A DNA stretch of 64,000 bases, from positions 4,708,717 to 4,772,716 of the forward strand of contig NC_037597.1 of NCBI RefSeq assembly GCF_003073045.1. Reading direction: 5' to 3'. The first letter of the stretch is position 1. Each line of letters starts with the position of its first letter. A model generated the notes under the pieces. The model searched no databases. It worked only from the letters and a program-made list of their open reading frames with translations, and had not been told where the DNA came from. Source of the DNA: Pomacea canaliculata (taxonomy: Eukaryota; Mollusca; Gastropoda; Architaenioglossa; Ampullariidae). Position numbers and translations under genes: made by a program. Shown here in pieces: positions 33,958 to 47,475 of the stretch.

Positions 33958-35974
33958 TTCCTCCTGACTGTCATACGTCACTGACTGTATTGTCTTAGTA
34001 TCTCTTTGTGACCTTGATGGACATGTTGGTAGGTATGATAAGGGAACACTGGGCCTGGGACAGCCTGTCATGTTGATAAGCGATTCTTACTTCGCGAACA
34101 AGAAAATTTGATCTTAAGAGAAAAGCAGTTTGAGAAAGAGACTATTGCATGTCTACTGTCATCCTAGCTGCCAGATTAACCTTTTATAAAGAGCAGAGTT
34201 CACAAGATACTGTAGGTGATGGTGGGTGCCCCGAACACCCGACAGGCGAGCGTCATTATCATCTGGGTATCGTCAAGTGGGGATTATTTTTTCTGCCCAA
34301 TCTCCCCTTCTTTAGACATCCCTACATCTAGGTTTCCATGTACATATTTATTCGTCATTGTTGTTGTTTACGTTTACCCTACCCACATCCTTCAACACCA
34401 CTTTGTCTGGCCTCAGTGTGTGGGGCTACACAGGGACTTGACCTCCTTGTCCTCCTCTTGCAGCCAAAGATAACAAGAGTCGGAGTCCCAGATACAAGCC
34501 CCGACACTGCACTGCCTAATCTTGACGAGGGTGTGCCTCCTATTGTCTGCCTGTTGCCATGGTGAGCTCTTTCTTGAAGCCAGAACAATCAGTCGGTGTT
34601 TTGACAGGAGTGCCGTGTGTCCCCTTTGACCTTTTTTTTTTGGAGACAAACACAATCGCCTTAGGTTCTGCTACTGGCAGTTTTCTTAAGAAATTCATGG
34701 TAAGGATTCTGGGATACAATGCACAAAGAGTTCTACCATGACATTGGATCAAACCTCTGACACTCAGGTTGTAAGGGGTTTGTTGTAGCAAATGGATCTG
34801 TGATGCTTGTTTTCTCAAATAAAACTACAAAATACAAAACATCATATTCATCTTTGTCACAAATTGTGGAGTCTAATATGAAACATCAATGTCTACATGC
34901 AGTTCTCCATCTGTAATAATCTAATTTGACACTTACAGTCCCTCTCACATTACAAAATAATTATGTATTCAATGCCATTCATTCATTCTTATTGCCAGTC
35001 TCGTTCCAAACCAAAGTCCAGTTATTGTTGAGATAGAGACCTACTTATTCCAAGAAGACCCCAGTTAGTGACCTTATAAATGACCTATTTATGACTCTTC
35101 AACAGATTGACATTTTGTTGATATCTCCCCCCACCTCAGGCAGACTTTTTGTTCACAGCCTTCCCCTACCCCCAACGTCTAATCCAAGAACAATTTTGTA
35201 TTATCATGATATTGTCTGTAAGGTAGATAGTGACTCTGCTTCTTAGACGACGCATGCTGCAGACTTCTTACACATTTTTTTAAAAAGTTGTGATCGTTAA
35301 TCTACATTTAAAACGCGAATAAAAAATAATTAAAAAACAATTTACTTACATCTACTTAGTCTAATACATACTAATTACAGACTAATAAGAAAGCAAGAAG
35401 TGTTCTTAGATATCGCAACCTCTTAAAAATTAAAATTTGCCATATCTCCTACAAATACATTGCAATTATAAATATTATGTATATTGCAGAGATATATTTA
35501 TGAAGGGTACTTGACGTTGTCTCATCTCCTGACAGGCTGTCAGTTCTCCGTGTGCTTGCGGACCAGACCAAAGAGCAGGCGACAGTTTCAAAAGAAGGGG
35601 AAACATTACAAAACTTGTGGCCATCGCCCGTCTCTCTCTCTCTCTTTATCCCTCTCAGTCTCTCTTTCAGTCAGTCTCTGTATCACATGGTAACCATGGA
35701 AACGATGTTAGTGCCAGCATTTTTTCTGCATAGAAGACTATTTTGAATGTGAAGCTACCAGCAATATTATGTATTAAAATATTCTTCACAGTGTACGATC
35801 TTCCGTAGACGAAATGAGTCACCCGTGTAATTAGGTCCGCCCCTCACTCAACACACTTTGTCACACTGCTTTGATATTTGATATATATATATAGCTAGAC
35901 AGAGACAGAAATATAGATAAAGAGACAGAGACATAGTGATCAAGGCTGGTCTCGTAATTAGCCGCGTGTCATCA

Positions 35975-36168
35975 CAGATGTGTAAAGCTGGACTGCTGTC
36001 TGTCTGCCGAGACCAACGCTTTTCTTCTTGCGAATTTCTCAGCTGTTAGTCTCGGCGAGCATAAACAATGAACGTGACTAAACCGGAAGCTTTGTACACA
36101 CCAGCCTCGTTTCAATAGTTAACTAGGAAAAAAATCATCTGCAAGCAGTCCAGTGATACAAGTTCGTG
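35975..36168 (-). repeat. Dispersed repeat family 1, copy 3
   Basis: Inverted relative to the copies at 11,481 and 16,627: TGGACTGCTGTCTGTCTGCC at the left and ACAAGTTCGT at the right, with AAACCGGAAGC and CCTCGTTT in between. Confidence 0.75.
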
Positions 36169-37479
36169 ATGCCACTCATGTGTGCAGCAAAGCGAGGTAA
36201 CTGCGCCAGCGGGTTGTCGTTACTGAGGTGAGAACATGCGAGGTCACCGCGTACCCAGCAGCCTCCGCTGACAGCCAGTCGCTGTAGCCCTATAGCCACT
36301 CCCACACGCACGCCACCTACGTCAATAGTTCCTGCATCAGCGAGGGAGGTAAACACATTGCACACGTTATTACTTACAGACCTCGGAGGTCCTGTCCGCC
36401 ATTTGCGCGGCTGTTTATGCAACGTTGTGCTGCTGGAGGGACACAGCGACTGACAGAGCTGCGCGGTTACTAACACTTCAAACTTCCCCAGTGAGTATAA
36501 ACTATTATGTTTAACAAAGATGTATTTAAGTATATTTGTAGAACACAGAACAGAATGTTTTTGATGAGTGTGTCGTTGTCGCATGTCATCAAAATGTCTC
36601 TTGTGCACACGCACGCACGCTCACACCCACACTGACACGCATGTGTGCAGATACATAACATTAGGATCAAATGTTCATCAAAATTCATGTTGCAAAAGGA
36701 ATTCGAGACGAGGTAGACGCAGGTGAGAGCATCATTACAGCGTAAACAAACACATCTACATTTCTCTGTCGGTGCAGAACACATGTCGCAGCGACACCTG
36801 TGCCAGCTTTTAATTCATTCGCATGAGACATTCTATTTCTATGCAAGGCGTCAGGTGGCCTTCAGTAGCCAGGTCACGTGTAGTTTAATTGTTTACTTTG
36901 TTGACAAGGAGTTTATTGAGCATGCAGAAGCCAACGTTTGTAGCTTGGTGTGTCAGCACAAGAAGTTTGCTGTTTTCTACTGACCGTTGTTCGTATTTCA
37001 AAAAGCCTGTCCACATAAGGATTCGAACTGGTAGGAGTGTTCGATCACTAGATAACATGCACAGCTGGCAAATTGAAGCTGTTTATTCCCTCACACTATT
37101 TTATCTCTGTCTGTGTGTCTACATGTCTATCATATCTACATTCGCACACTAAGCTATTTCATCATTGATCTCAAAGATTTGCTGAACGGTTTCAGTTGGC
37201 AGTCCATGATTCAGTCAGATTCCTTCAGCAAGTTTGACTATACTACTAATTCCTTAGTAGTTGTGAGTCAGAAATAGAAATCAAGCCTGGCACAAAGCAT
37301 TCTGGATGAACTGGAAATATTAAATATATCTGTACACTGTCCTTGACTGACCTGTACTTATTTTGCTTGTATTTCGTTTAACTGTTAAAAAAATCACGAA
37401 TAAACTAAAAAATGCGATTGTTTTGGTGAATTAAGCCATCCACTGCACAAAGTGTACATTATGCACATGCAAACCATGG

Positions 37480-37830
37480 TAGTGTGAACACTGCTCACCA
37501 GTTACTCAGCAGGAAATATTTCTTAAATGGGGTTAAAATCGGGAAACATGAACCCAAGAAGATGTTTGATACCAGTGGACATAGCCGGATGGCTCGACAG
37601 CTTGTGGGGCAGAGATATGTCCCGATGGCAATCCCCTACAGGATTATACAGATTGTTATAATGCCAGTGGTCTGGGTCCAGGCATCATGTTGAAGAAGGT
37701 ACCGTTACTCCTCCTTGTGCTTCCATGGTGACCGACTTGTTGCCACAGTGAGATGTGCAACAGCTTGAGTGGCCACCGTGACCTCCTGACCTGACTACCA
37801 TCGAGCCCTCGTAAAGGACATCTTGAGACA
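37480..37830 (+). mobile_element. Possible Tc1/mariner transposase relic
   Basis: Around 37,765-37,810 a frame reads LEWPP.PPDLTTIE, resembling the end of the Tc1-family catalytic domain (WPA.SPDLNPIE). Stops break the frame on both sides and no inverted terminal repeats were found. An old fragment if real. Confidence 0.35.
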
Positions 37831-38483
37831 CTGTATTAAGGTGGCTGGCCATTTCTCGAGCGACTTTAGGGACATTTTTTTTTCAGTCTGTGCGAGAACG
37901 ACGAACCGGACGTGCGGCAGGACATGGCTTAGTCGAAATGCACTGACAGTTCCTGCAACTTTTTCATTCAGGGTTGAGGTTGTTTGACTGTTCATTTCTT
38001 GCAAAGCAAGGGCCTTCCACACGTCACTGTCAAATATTGAAATTCAACTGTTACTATATCAACAGTCACACAATTGTTGCGGTTGGTTCAAAGATGATGA
38101 TGGATATATAATCATAATAATACGCATCTACCTCTCCACCCAGACGGGAGGATACACTCAAGCAATACATTTGACCAATCAGATCGTAGGATCAAACATA
38201 CACCCATACACGCAGACCCCGAAATGTATTACACTCGGACACCTGTGATCAGTCCCTACATTCATTCACACGCACGAAGTCATTACAAACAAAAATGAAA
38301 CGGGAGGGGGAAGGAAGGGTGTTACTGAAACAGATGGCATTTTAAAGATTTTTTGAAATAGTTTGCAGTGTAGGAATGTCAGACAGAAAGAGGTAAAGTG
38401 TTCTAAGGCTAACAGGAGAAAACGCTGCTCCTCAGGTGTCTGGGTTACCTTTTTCTGGCCCTTATTTTTTTTTTTTTTTGAAA

Positions 38484-38553
38484 AGTATATTTGTGAGGGA
38501 TATATTTGTGAGCGGTATATTTATAAGCGGTATATTTGTGAGTAGTATATTTG
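38484..38553. repeat. 15-bp tandem repeat (GTATATTTGTGAGCG)
   Basis: About four and a half imperfect copies of GTATATTTGTGAGCG following a T-run. Confidence 0.8.
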
Positions 38554-39260
38554 CAGTTTATCTTTGAGTCTTAACGCCTGTAACTAATGTAAATTGTCCA
38601 TCCTGTGACTACATTCAGAGAGGTTTGTTGATTGTAGTCTGTGGAACTGACTGTGAGAGGGGGATAAGGGGTAAGGGGCTACATTTCGTAATAATTTATC
38701 CAGGGCAGGCCTGTAATTGTGGCATTGACGGAAATGTCAGGGTGACTAGCCGGCAGTGCGAGGGATCGAGGCCTTGTCTACACACCCACAGCTGTTACCA
38801 GTGTGACTAAAACTGCAGGACCACAGATTGTCATGAGTGACACAGTATGGAGCAGAGCCTGCCACATCCTTAATGAGTGTCACTGTAAATGTTTGGCATA
38901 GCTGTCTTACATCTGTCAGTGGGTAACAGTGTTGATGTGTCACTACTTGTGACATTCCTGCAGTAATGAATGCGTACAATTAATGCTGTTAATTAGGAAG
39001 CATGCAAACTGTGAGAATCAAACCATCAGAAATATTGTCGCTCAAGCTTGTTATTACCTACTAGTTTCTATTCTCCTCATAGGGACACTTTTAACCGTTG
39101 ATTTCAGGAATAAATATTTCTAATTTTTTCTAATTAATCCTGTTTAATCCTTCATCAATGTTTTTGTTTCGAAGCAAAAAGAAGTGCTCCGCATGGATTA
39201 ACCACTACACAGTACATCTAGCAACTGCGTCTCGCTGGAGGTCAAAGGGCGGAGGTCAAG

Positions 39261-41840
39261 ATGGCGGGTGTCGAGGAGGGCGAGAAGCAGCCTCTGCAAC
39301 CCACGGTCCAGCCTCGAGACAAGTGGCTCCACCTGGCGTCGTACGGAGCTCGGGTGTGGGGCCTCGTCACCATTGCAGGTGGACCACCAGAGACCATTAT
39401 TTTCCATTTCTTTGTTTTCGTTTTCCTTTACATGCTTCAAAGCGTTTTACAGTATTAAAATATATCTTACTACATCCTGACGAGTCCGAATAAAGACAGA
39501 CTAGAGGTATATACTCATATGTACTCAGTATAGCTAGACTTGGAGTACTTGACATAGTTCTAAAAAGACAGTTGTAAAAAAGTTGATCCATTTTGATAAA
39601 AGACGGGGACACTTTTAGTTTAGCGTGTGGATAAAGATTTATCTCAATTTACTCCAGCATAATTACCTGTATTAAGTGTGGATAAAGATTTATTTTAATT
39701 TATCCACCTGCGAGACGTTGAAGTTGTACGGGTATAGTAGCTGACCCCATGCTGACCCCACACCTTGAAGCTGTCCCCGTGTTGTTTGCAGTCATGTGGG
39801 CCGCCACTGTCACCTCTCTCCAGGGTTACTATGATGTGGAGAAATATGCCATCTACTACTTGCTGTAAGTGTGAGTCTGTCACAGCCATGATGCGCGTGC
39901 TAATTAGTACATGTTATGCACGTGCATCTTATTGTCTTTTTCTATACAATACATTTAAACATTTAATCTATCTCGCTTTATAAGTACGACCTCTGAAGAT
40001 GGCCGTCCATATAAACTGGAGGTTTGTGCGCGTGCATGCATGATTGAAAGAGAAAAGAAGCGAGGAAGACAAGAGCGAAGCAAAGAAAGAGAAATGAAGA
40101 GTGTTTAACTATTTGCAGGGCAGCCAGCGTGGTGCTGACCTTCTTCGAGATCACGTGGATTCTGGACAAGATCGCGTGCTGCGTGTGAGTGGTTGTCCAT
40201 GGCTTGTTTTCACCTGTCGATGGTCTCATTCACGATTACTCACCCCGTCTGTGTACAGCAGTAACTTACCTGTCCTGTGTACAGTAGTAACTTACCTGTC
40301 CTGTGTACTCAGGTCGAACACCTAGACAAGTACACAAAGTTACTGGCACGTGACTTAATTATCCACATTCTTAAGCTATCAGGACCGTAGATGAGACTAT
40401 TATTTTGACCAGCTTACCATTACCATTTGGTTGTAGTCTGCAATGCATGATGGACTCTTGGACCCCACAGCTCCTTGGCGATAATGAAGTAAAATGGCGG
40501 CTTTTTAATGACAGTGTTACGTATCAGAAGAATGTCAATGATTTCTCAGACACAAGGCAGTTGCAGGTGGTGCGTGCAGAATGAGTGTTGAGTGTGTTTG
40601 CCGGGGCAGGGTGGGAACAGAAGTACTGACACGTGTGTCGATGTGTTGGTAGGCGTGCAGGCTGCTGCTGTATCTGCTGGTCCGGGGTGTTGTGGGTGGA
40701 GAACTGGCGCAAGTTCCTGCTCTACGCCTGCCTCAGTGTCCCGCTCTTTCTTCAAGGCTTTCGCTTTGTCTTCGGCGTCGTCAGCGGTACGTCACACCAC
40801 AGGTGTCTATAGAGTAATGTAATGGTAGTCAGCGGTACGTCACACCACAGGTGTCTATAGAGTAATGTAATGGTAGTCAGCGGTACGTCACACCACCGGG
40901 GTCTATAGAATAATGTAATGGTAGTCAGCGGTACGTCACACCACTGTGTCTATAGAATAATGTAATGGCAGTCAGTGGTACGTCACACCACCGGGGTCTA
41001 TAGAATAATGTAATGGTAGTTAGTGGTACGTCACACCACAGGTGTCTATAGAGTAATGTAATGGTAGTTAGCGGTACGTCACACCACCGGGGTCTATAGA
41101 ATAATGTGATGGTAGTTAGTGGTACGTCACACCACCGGGGTCTATAGAATAATGTAATGGTAGTTAGTGGTACGTCACACCACAGGTGTCTATAGAGTAA
41201 TGTAATGGTAGTTAGCGGTACGTCACACCACTGGTGTCTATAGAACAGTGTAATGGCAGTCAGGGGTACGTCACACTACTGGTGTCTATAGAATAATGTA
41301 ACGGTAGTCAGTGATACGTCACACCACTGGTGTCTATAGAGTAATGTAATGGCAGTCAGTGGTACGTCACACCACTGGTGTCTATAGAGTAATGTAATGG
41401 CAGTCAGCGGTGCATGAATGTAGTCGCTCGCCGTGTGTGTGTGTGGAGGGAGAAGGGGAGTGCACAAGGGAGGAGATGGCTGACTGTGAGTATAACAGAA
41501 GTATAAATGTTGCCATGCTAGCAGACTGTCCAACTCGCCCCTACTCGCCTTCCTACACTCTGCTCACTCTGTGCCAGGATTCTGTTTGGTGATACTCGCC
41601 TGCCTCTACCTCCTCAAAACCTTCAGCAAAATGGCCACCAACAAGGCGCAACCACCCCCTCAGCAGCCCGCGGTGGTGAAGCACGAGATGGCTGTGCAGA
41701 CCGAGGTCGGGTGGGTGTCGGAGGAGCAGACACGAGACCCCGGGCCTCGAACCCGACAGCCCCTGGAACCACAGGATCCGACCGCCGGCGCAGGGGAGCA
41801 TCCTCACCATCAGGGCGAGACTTCACTGGCAGAGCACTGA
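39261..41840 (+). CDS. TMEM72: TMEM72-like four-helix membrane protein
   Basis: Five exons with matching phases: 39261-39378, 39792-39864, 40119-40184, 40653-40786, 41578-41840 (TGA), giving 217 residues. Predicted membrane helices lie at about 24-45, 57-78, 105-123 and 124-145, with a short cytosolic-type N-terminus and a Pro/Gln/Glu-rich C-terminal tail (about 150-217). The pattern Y.AR.WGL.T, TSLQG, YYLL, a Cys-rich loop, then WRKFLLYACLSVPLFL aligns by eye with vertebrate TMEM72, which has no well-established function. The tail is shorter than the human one. The ATG at 39261 sits in ATCAAGATGGCGGG, a good initiation context. Intron 4 (40787-41577) is mostly minisatellite. AATAAA follows at 42123. 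The family call comes from pattern recognition, not a search. Confidence 0.7.
40770..41410. repeat. 48-bp minisatellite, about 13 copies, intron 4 of the TMEM72-like gene
   Basis: A unit of about 48 bp (GTCAGCGGTACGTCACACCA, then GTGTCTATAGAGTAATGTAA) is repeated about 13 times with few changes. The first unit overlaps the last bases of exon 4 and its donor (GTCAGCG|GTACGT), so each following unit carries a copy of that donor context. TAATGTAATGG is invariant in most units. Confidence 0.93.
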
Positions 41841-43004
41841 TCTCCGGCTCCCTGCTTCTTTTTCAGTTTTGACATTTTTCGATTGATAGAAGACTTTACA
41901 AACCTGTGGTTCTGACTTCTTTATGAACTGTGAATGTTTGTTTCTTACTTGTAGGTCTTCACAACAGCACAACAATCCAGGAGTGAAGGTATAAATGTTT
42001 CAGCACTGATGACGATCACCACTGACCTGATGATTTGTTTTGGCTTTTTGAAAAAAAAAAAAACTGTTCGGCTTGGGGTTTGGCCTGGACTGGCTGTTAT
42101 GTAGTAGGTGTTACTGAAAGATAAATAAACTTGAACGAATTTGTAAACGTTCACACGAAGCAATGTTCGTAGAAAGTTGAACTCGCATATTCTCTACTAG
42201 TGAAATAGAATACATGGTATAGAAGTAGTCCCCAAATTAGCATTTCATTTTGTCAAAATTAGAATATCAGCACAATTAAATTAAAAAAAAATAAATAAAG
42301 CTCCTATCTTCTAGAACTTAAGCCCTCTTATAGACAAGGCCTTCACTCCATTAATAGAATGGGAAAGATTATGCAAGATATATATAATTAAAGATGTATA
42401 TATTAACATGTCGCCTCATAATAATATAGTAACACGTGACATATCCATTCAGTACTAGAAATTAAAGTATAAAACTTTTAAAAATATAAACAAAAAGCCT
42501 GCGGTAAAATAGTAATTGCAGGTATGGGTAAACATAATGACATAGGATCAATAAATACAGTAAAATAAAATACACCAAAGCCTACAATGTTCTGACTAGA
42601 AGGTAATCAGAGATGAACATACCCGACTACCTTTGCAGACAAAGTGTGAAAACTGTCATGTCTGATTTCTATAAGAATAGAATGAAGACTTTCTTCTTTT
42701 TTTTTTTCAGGATATGTCATTCTCATAGGTTTAAAAATCGAGTGCCTTATTGACAGTCTTGAAAGATATTTTGTTGCTCTACCAATCGAGAAAGTTCTTT
42801 CAGCTGAGTCCTTAAACTTGTCTTTCAATACAATAGTTGTGAACTGTTTACATGTGCATGTTAGTTTTATTCTAATGAGTTGGTGAATAAAATTTCTACT
42901 GATAACAACAAACAGTGACATGTTCGAGTTATTTTCTTTATTTTTAGCATGTGAATAATAAAAAAAGCAAACCGATAGGAAAACCAAACTGGGGGTTGGG
43001 TGTT

Positions 43005-43130
43005 TTACGCCGTGCCAGCAACTAAGGCTATATCACTGCAAGGCAGCCAGCCCTGTAAACAGATGTCACGTGCAGAGAAAGAACAGCGTGCCCGAGACGA
43101 GAAGTGAACTCTGGGCAGTCAACCTTCACT
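43005..43130 (+). repeat. Gastropod SINE-like repeat, copy 2
   Basis: GGGTGTTTTACGCCGTGCCA, then CAACTAAGGCTATATCA, then CAGCCCTGTAAACAGATG. The TTTTACGCCGTGCC block resembles repeats common in gastropod genomes. A shorter relative is at 31,795-31,885. Confidence 0.55.
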
Positions 43131-43555
43131 GTATTGGAAAACCAAACTGAAAGTACAATTTCATTTTACCAGTTATATCCTATTAACTATGAAAAAATAA
43201 AACATCAAAAATGAATACTCCATGTTTATTTTCTGAGATAAATGTTATTTTGATTGTCATTCTGCTGATATTCAGGAAAATAAAGATCAGAGAAAGAAGT
43301 GCGGAATGTGTTAAGTATACTGTGGCTGCACGTAAACCTGAAGGAGACAGTGAAGTCTGCTCAGTAACGTGCCATTGGTCGGCTACGAGGTGCTGTCAGT
43401 CACGTGATTTAAGAGACCGTCGTCGTTGTCCGTGACGCAGGCAATGTTAACTCCGACATGGGAACTCAGTCACAGTGAACATGACAATACTGACAACAAT
43501 GTACAGCGCTGACAACAAAGGTAAAGAGGAAATCGTCTGTAACAAAGACGCCTGG

Positions 43556-43636
43556 CTATGATGATGATGATGATGATGGATGATGGATGATGATGATGAT
43601 GGATGATGATGATGATGATGATGATAATGATGATGG
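43556..43636. repeat. (GAT)n microsatellite
   Basis: GAT/GGAT repeats with a few interruptions. Confidence 0.95.
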
Positions 43637-44944
43637 CGGCGAGACTGTTGAGGAAAACGTAAAGAGGAAGCGTGCGAGCTCCAGGAAGTGGTTATCTCCC
43701 TGTCTCCATATTTCACCAGTTCTGTCCCCTTCATCAAAATAAAGAAGCACAAAATAACCGTTATTTACATTGGGGGAGTGTCGCTGAAAACGTGTTATAG
43801 CTAGTCCGACTCCCCACCCCGCCTTCTCATGCCGATTCGCTGCCTGGACAGGGCTGGGCCATCATGCCGGGTTGACATATAAAAGCTAATGAATTTTAAA
43901 AAATACTATATTTACAGTACGTCTTCAAACTTAATTATTTTGCGAACTTTTCATTAAAGTGTCTTGTTTTGTGTTATTATAAAGTGGCATGATAAATAAA
44001 ATAATTTTAAGAGATAGCTGGTGACGTTTTATTATCGTTAATTAGTGATGTTGCTAACTGTACTATTTAATCAGAAATTAGAGAGACGAAGCCAACCATG
44101 CAATGATAGTTTCTAGCCACTTTGGTAATGCCCCAGCCCCCGGACTGACATTCCAGAGTACACACACACAGCCCAAACCTTTAGCAGTCTCTAGGAAAGT
44201 CAAGCGACAATGCCAAAAGACCCGTAAACAACAATTCTTTGTGACATTCCTTCCTTCCACACAAAAGCAATGACAAACTTATCCACTCACGGTTTTTTTT
44301 CCAAGTGCCCTCCAACCTTCAGACCACACCAAGCCTGACTATGACCTGATAAAACTATCGGACTGTAACGGTTCAATTTGCCGTAATGGAATATTCGGGG
44401 GAAGGTCTTGTCTTTTTCTATAACTTTAAGCATGTGGACCACCTATAAGTGCTGAGCTGAGCTTTCTAGTGCTACCTCTCCACCTTCCCCTCCTGCATTC
44501 GATCCTCCCTCCCACAAAGAAAATCCTAGAGTTTTGTGAAGTAATTTTTTTTTTTAAAAAGGGCAGTAATCTCTTGCACGTCATGAGCGCTCAGTTACCT
44601 CCCTGCTTCAAATGCTATCAGTTCAGTCCGACCTTTAATCACGCGTCTTAGCGGCATAGAGCGGAAACTTCATCAGCGCAGAATAAGCAGCTCAGACTGG
44701 GAAAGATGAGGCCAACTCGAAGAAAAAAAAAAAAAAGAAGTAAAACGTAGACGTAGACTTTTTTTTACCCACATGCATTGCTTTGCACAACAGATTTCAG
44801 AATCTGCATAACGTGGATACGCGTCTATTTTCGTCTGTATGTAAGCTCATTCCCTTTTGTTTAAGACAGTTCATGATTTGACCAAAATTATGTAGAATTT
44901 TTTTTATTTTCCCCCTCCTTTCCTACAGAAAAGAAACATCATTA

Positions 44945-44979
<35 letters not shown>

Positions 44980-47475
44980 ATCGATGCAGAAACAGTTCTC
45001 TCCTCTCCCTTGTTTCTGCCACGTCGACCCAAGTACTTTAGAAGCTTCCAGACGGTCGAGTGACATATTGAATGCAGGCGGCTCACGTGTCCTTACTTTT
45101 GCCATCAGATCGAACTATGACTTAGGATGGGTGAGAACAAGCTAATGAAAATTACCATCAGACTGGCATTGTCTGTTTTGCCTACTTGCACAAAAATGGC
45201 GATTGTGTAACAAACGGTCTCTGGAAACATATGATCGTATATGACTTTGGGAAAATTAAGATATAGACTTATTATTATAGGAAGCCCTTCTAATTAAGAC
45301 GCAGAGCGGGTTTAAGATACTTAATGGTAATGAGGAAGATCACAGAGACGGGGGAGTGAAAAAAGCACTTTTTTTAAGGGTGGAAACCAGTGAGATTATG
45401 TATCACGAAATCATGACGTAGTGATAAATAAAAAACATAATGAAATAGGCGAAACAGACATTTTATTTCTAGTAGTAAAGGAAGAAAACTAATATGAGGG
45501 GATCGAAGATACAAAAAAAAAAAAAAGTGTGTGTGCATATGTGTGGGGAAGGGAGAAGGGATAGAGAGGGGGATAAATGTGGTGGGGGAGGAATCGATGT
45601 TGTACACCAAGTCAGAAACTGTGGTTATATAATGGACGAAATCCAGGCCTGTTATTAAACATGTCACATCCAGCGTGAAGTAACTTATGCCAGAGTCGAG
45701 ATCTGAATCCACAACCCTCCATTCCCCACTGTTTTGTAAGCAGCCAAGCAAACATTGCCAGTCGTCTTCTTCCAGTTCCTCCCAACTGTCATGTATCTAG
45801 GTTGTGAGAGTTCATGTAACTCGCTTGTGAAAGTTTCAGTAGCTTGGTTGTTAGAGTTCATACCCACCATTGAATCCTTTAAACAATCACCATAAACACA
45901 TCTGTTTCACGAGCATTACTCCTTAGGCCAATCAACATAATACTAGTCCATTTTTATACTCTTTCTTTCGCTTATTCCCAATAACAGGCAATCAAAACTG
46001 CCAGTCTCAACTTCCTGACCAGTGGGTTGCTCATTCTTTTGCCAGCATCATTATTACGAGGACACCCAGTTGCTCTTTGGAGAATGTAGTCATCTGTCTG
46101 TGCTGGTGGCATCGCGACTATCCTCATGACCATTGTAACCTTTTGACCCAGTGACAGCCGAACCTGAAAGATGCCCCATTCTGCGAGAACAGTAAATGCT
46201 CCGTACAACGAAGACTGTGTGCGTGTGCATGAAAGTAAGACGAAGGTATCTGTACGGACTGTAGGCATCAACGAGAAAATAAGGAGAAAAAAGGAAAGTC
46301 GATGGCTGGAGCAGCCATGGTCGAAGGATGTAAGCAACAAGATGGCGTTAACATTATCGACTCGCACTACAAGACTTTGGACAAGGCGAGAAGAAGTGTT
46401 GTCGATTTATACAATCGGACGATGTGGGTTTTACTCTCACAGACACACTCACTGACACACAAATACAACAGACACGATGCGAGCGACGAAACCAATCGCT
46501 CCTCAGTGAATAAATACACACACAAGCGTAGGGACAGTCCAAAATACAAGTTTATTAAAACGGCCACTAGACGTGACCAACCAAAAATTTCAAAGAAAGG
46601 GACTTCGAGAATGCAACATAAATGAATAAAAAAAAATAAATAAATAAACTAGCTGGCACTCGCACCAGCCCAGCGCCGCAGGATCCCAGACTTCATAAGT
46701 GTGGAAGGTGTGCTGCGAGGGAAAGTAGACACCGCTCTCACAAAGCCGTGCTCCAAGGTAAATAAGGCTCTTACATCTTCCATTGACCTTTTACCATCTT
46801 CTATTGGTATAGGGTCTGTCATTTTTATGTACATTATCAATGATACGCGTGCAGATACTATAAACCCACTCACTCACCCCCCTACCCACCCACTTTAATA
46901 CAGGTCTTATTCCATTGCCATTCAACACTTATTCTATTTAGACGATTTATAGCAGCAGTAAAAAATGCTCAAAGTACACAATGGATTTTCTAAGATAAAA
47001 AAAATTCTACTTCCTATTCCTTTCATTGTACACAGTGTAAACCCATAAGCTGTGCACATATATTGTTCATGCAGAAACTGCGTCTAGCTGCTGTTTTGAG
47101 TGTGTAGCAGTTTTCAAGTATTTTCATGAAAAAGTCGTTAGAAATCAATAAAGCTTTGTACATAAGCTCCATTCACACCCAGAAAACACAGGGATTTGTT
47201 TGTTTATAACAAAGAATTGCGTACGCTTATTGTTCTTCTTTTCGTTCGCTAGGAAAAAAATGTGAAGGTGATTATGTCAGGTTTCGTAAACATTACTTAG
47301 TCTTCGCATTGTCTGTAACTCCTCACTGACTGATATTTCCATAGTAACCCTGACATATTATAACACTGAGATCTCACAGAGCTATGACAATGTGCACAGA
47401 AGAATAGTAATAAAATGACATTAAACTGCTTTGTGGGAAAGATCATAGAACAAAGTTAATTTGTTGCAATAAAAA

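Larger units (their letters stand above)
33958..39260. other. Intergenic stretch upstream of the array
   Basis: No gene recognised over about 5.3 kb. It contains a dispersed-repeat copy, a possible Tc1/mariner relic and a 15-bp tandem repeat, listed separately. The rest is AT-rich spacer without conserved-looking frames. Confidence 0.5.
41841..47475. other. Intergenic stretch with simple repeats
   Basis: The TMEM72-like poly(A) signal (AATAAA, 42123-42128) lies at its left. Otherwise it holds a SINE-like repeat, a GAT microsatellite and an A-run (44,945-44,977). Frames at 45.4-46.6 kb show no recognisable domain. Confidence 0.45.

Noticed and set aside
37005-37050. Minus-strand B-box-like GTTCGAATCC
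   Set aside because: No A box at the right distance and no cloverleaf pairing.
45374-46625. Frames of 94-131 codons on both strands
   Set aside because: No domain, no supporting splice sites, overlapping frames of similar length on opposite strands.
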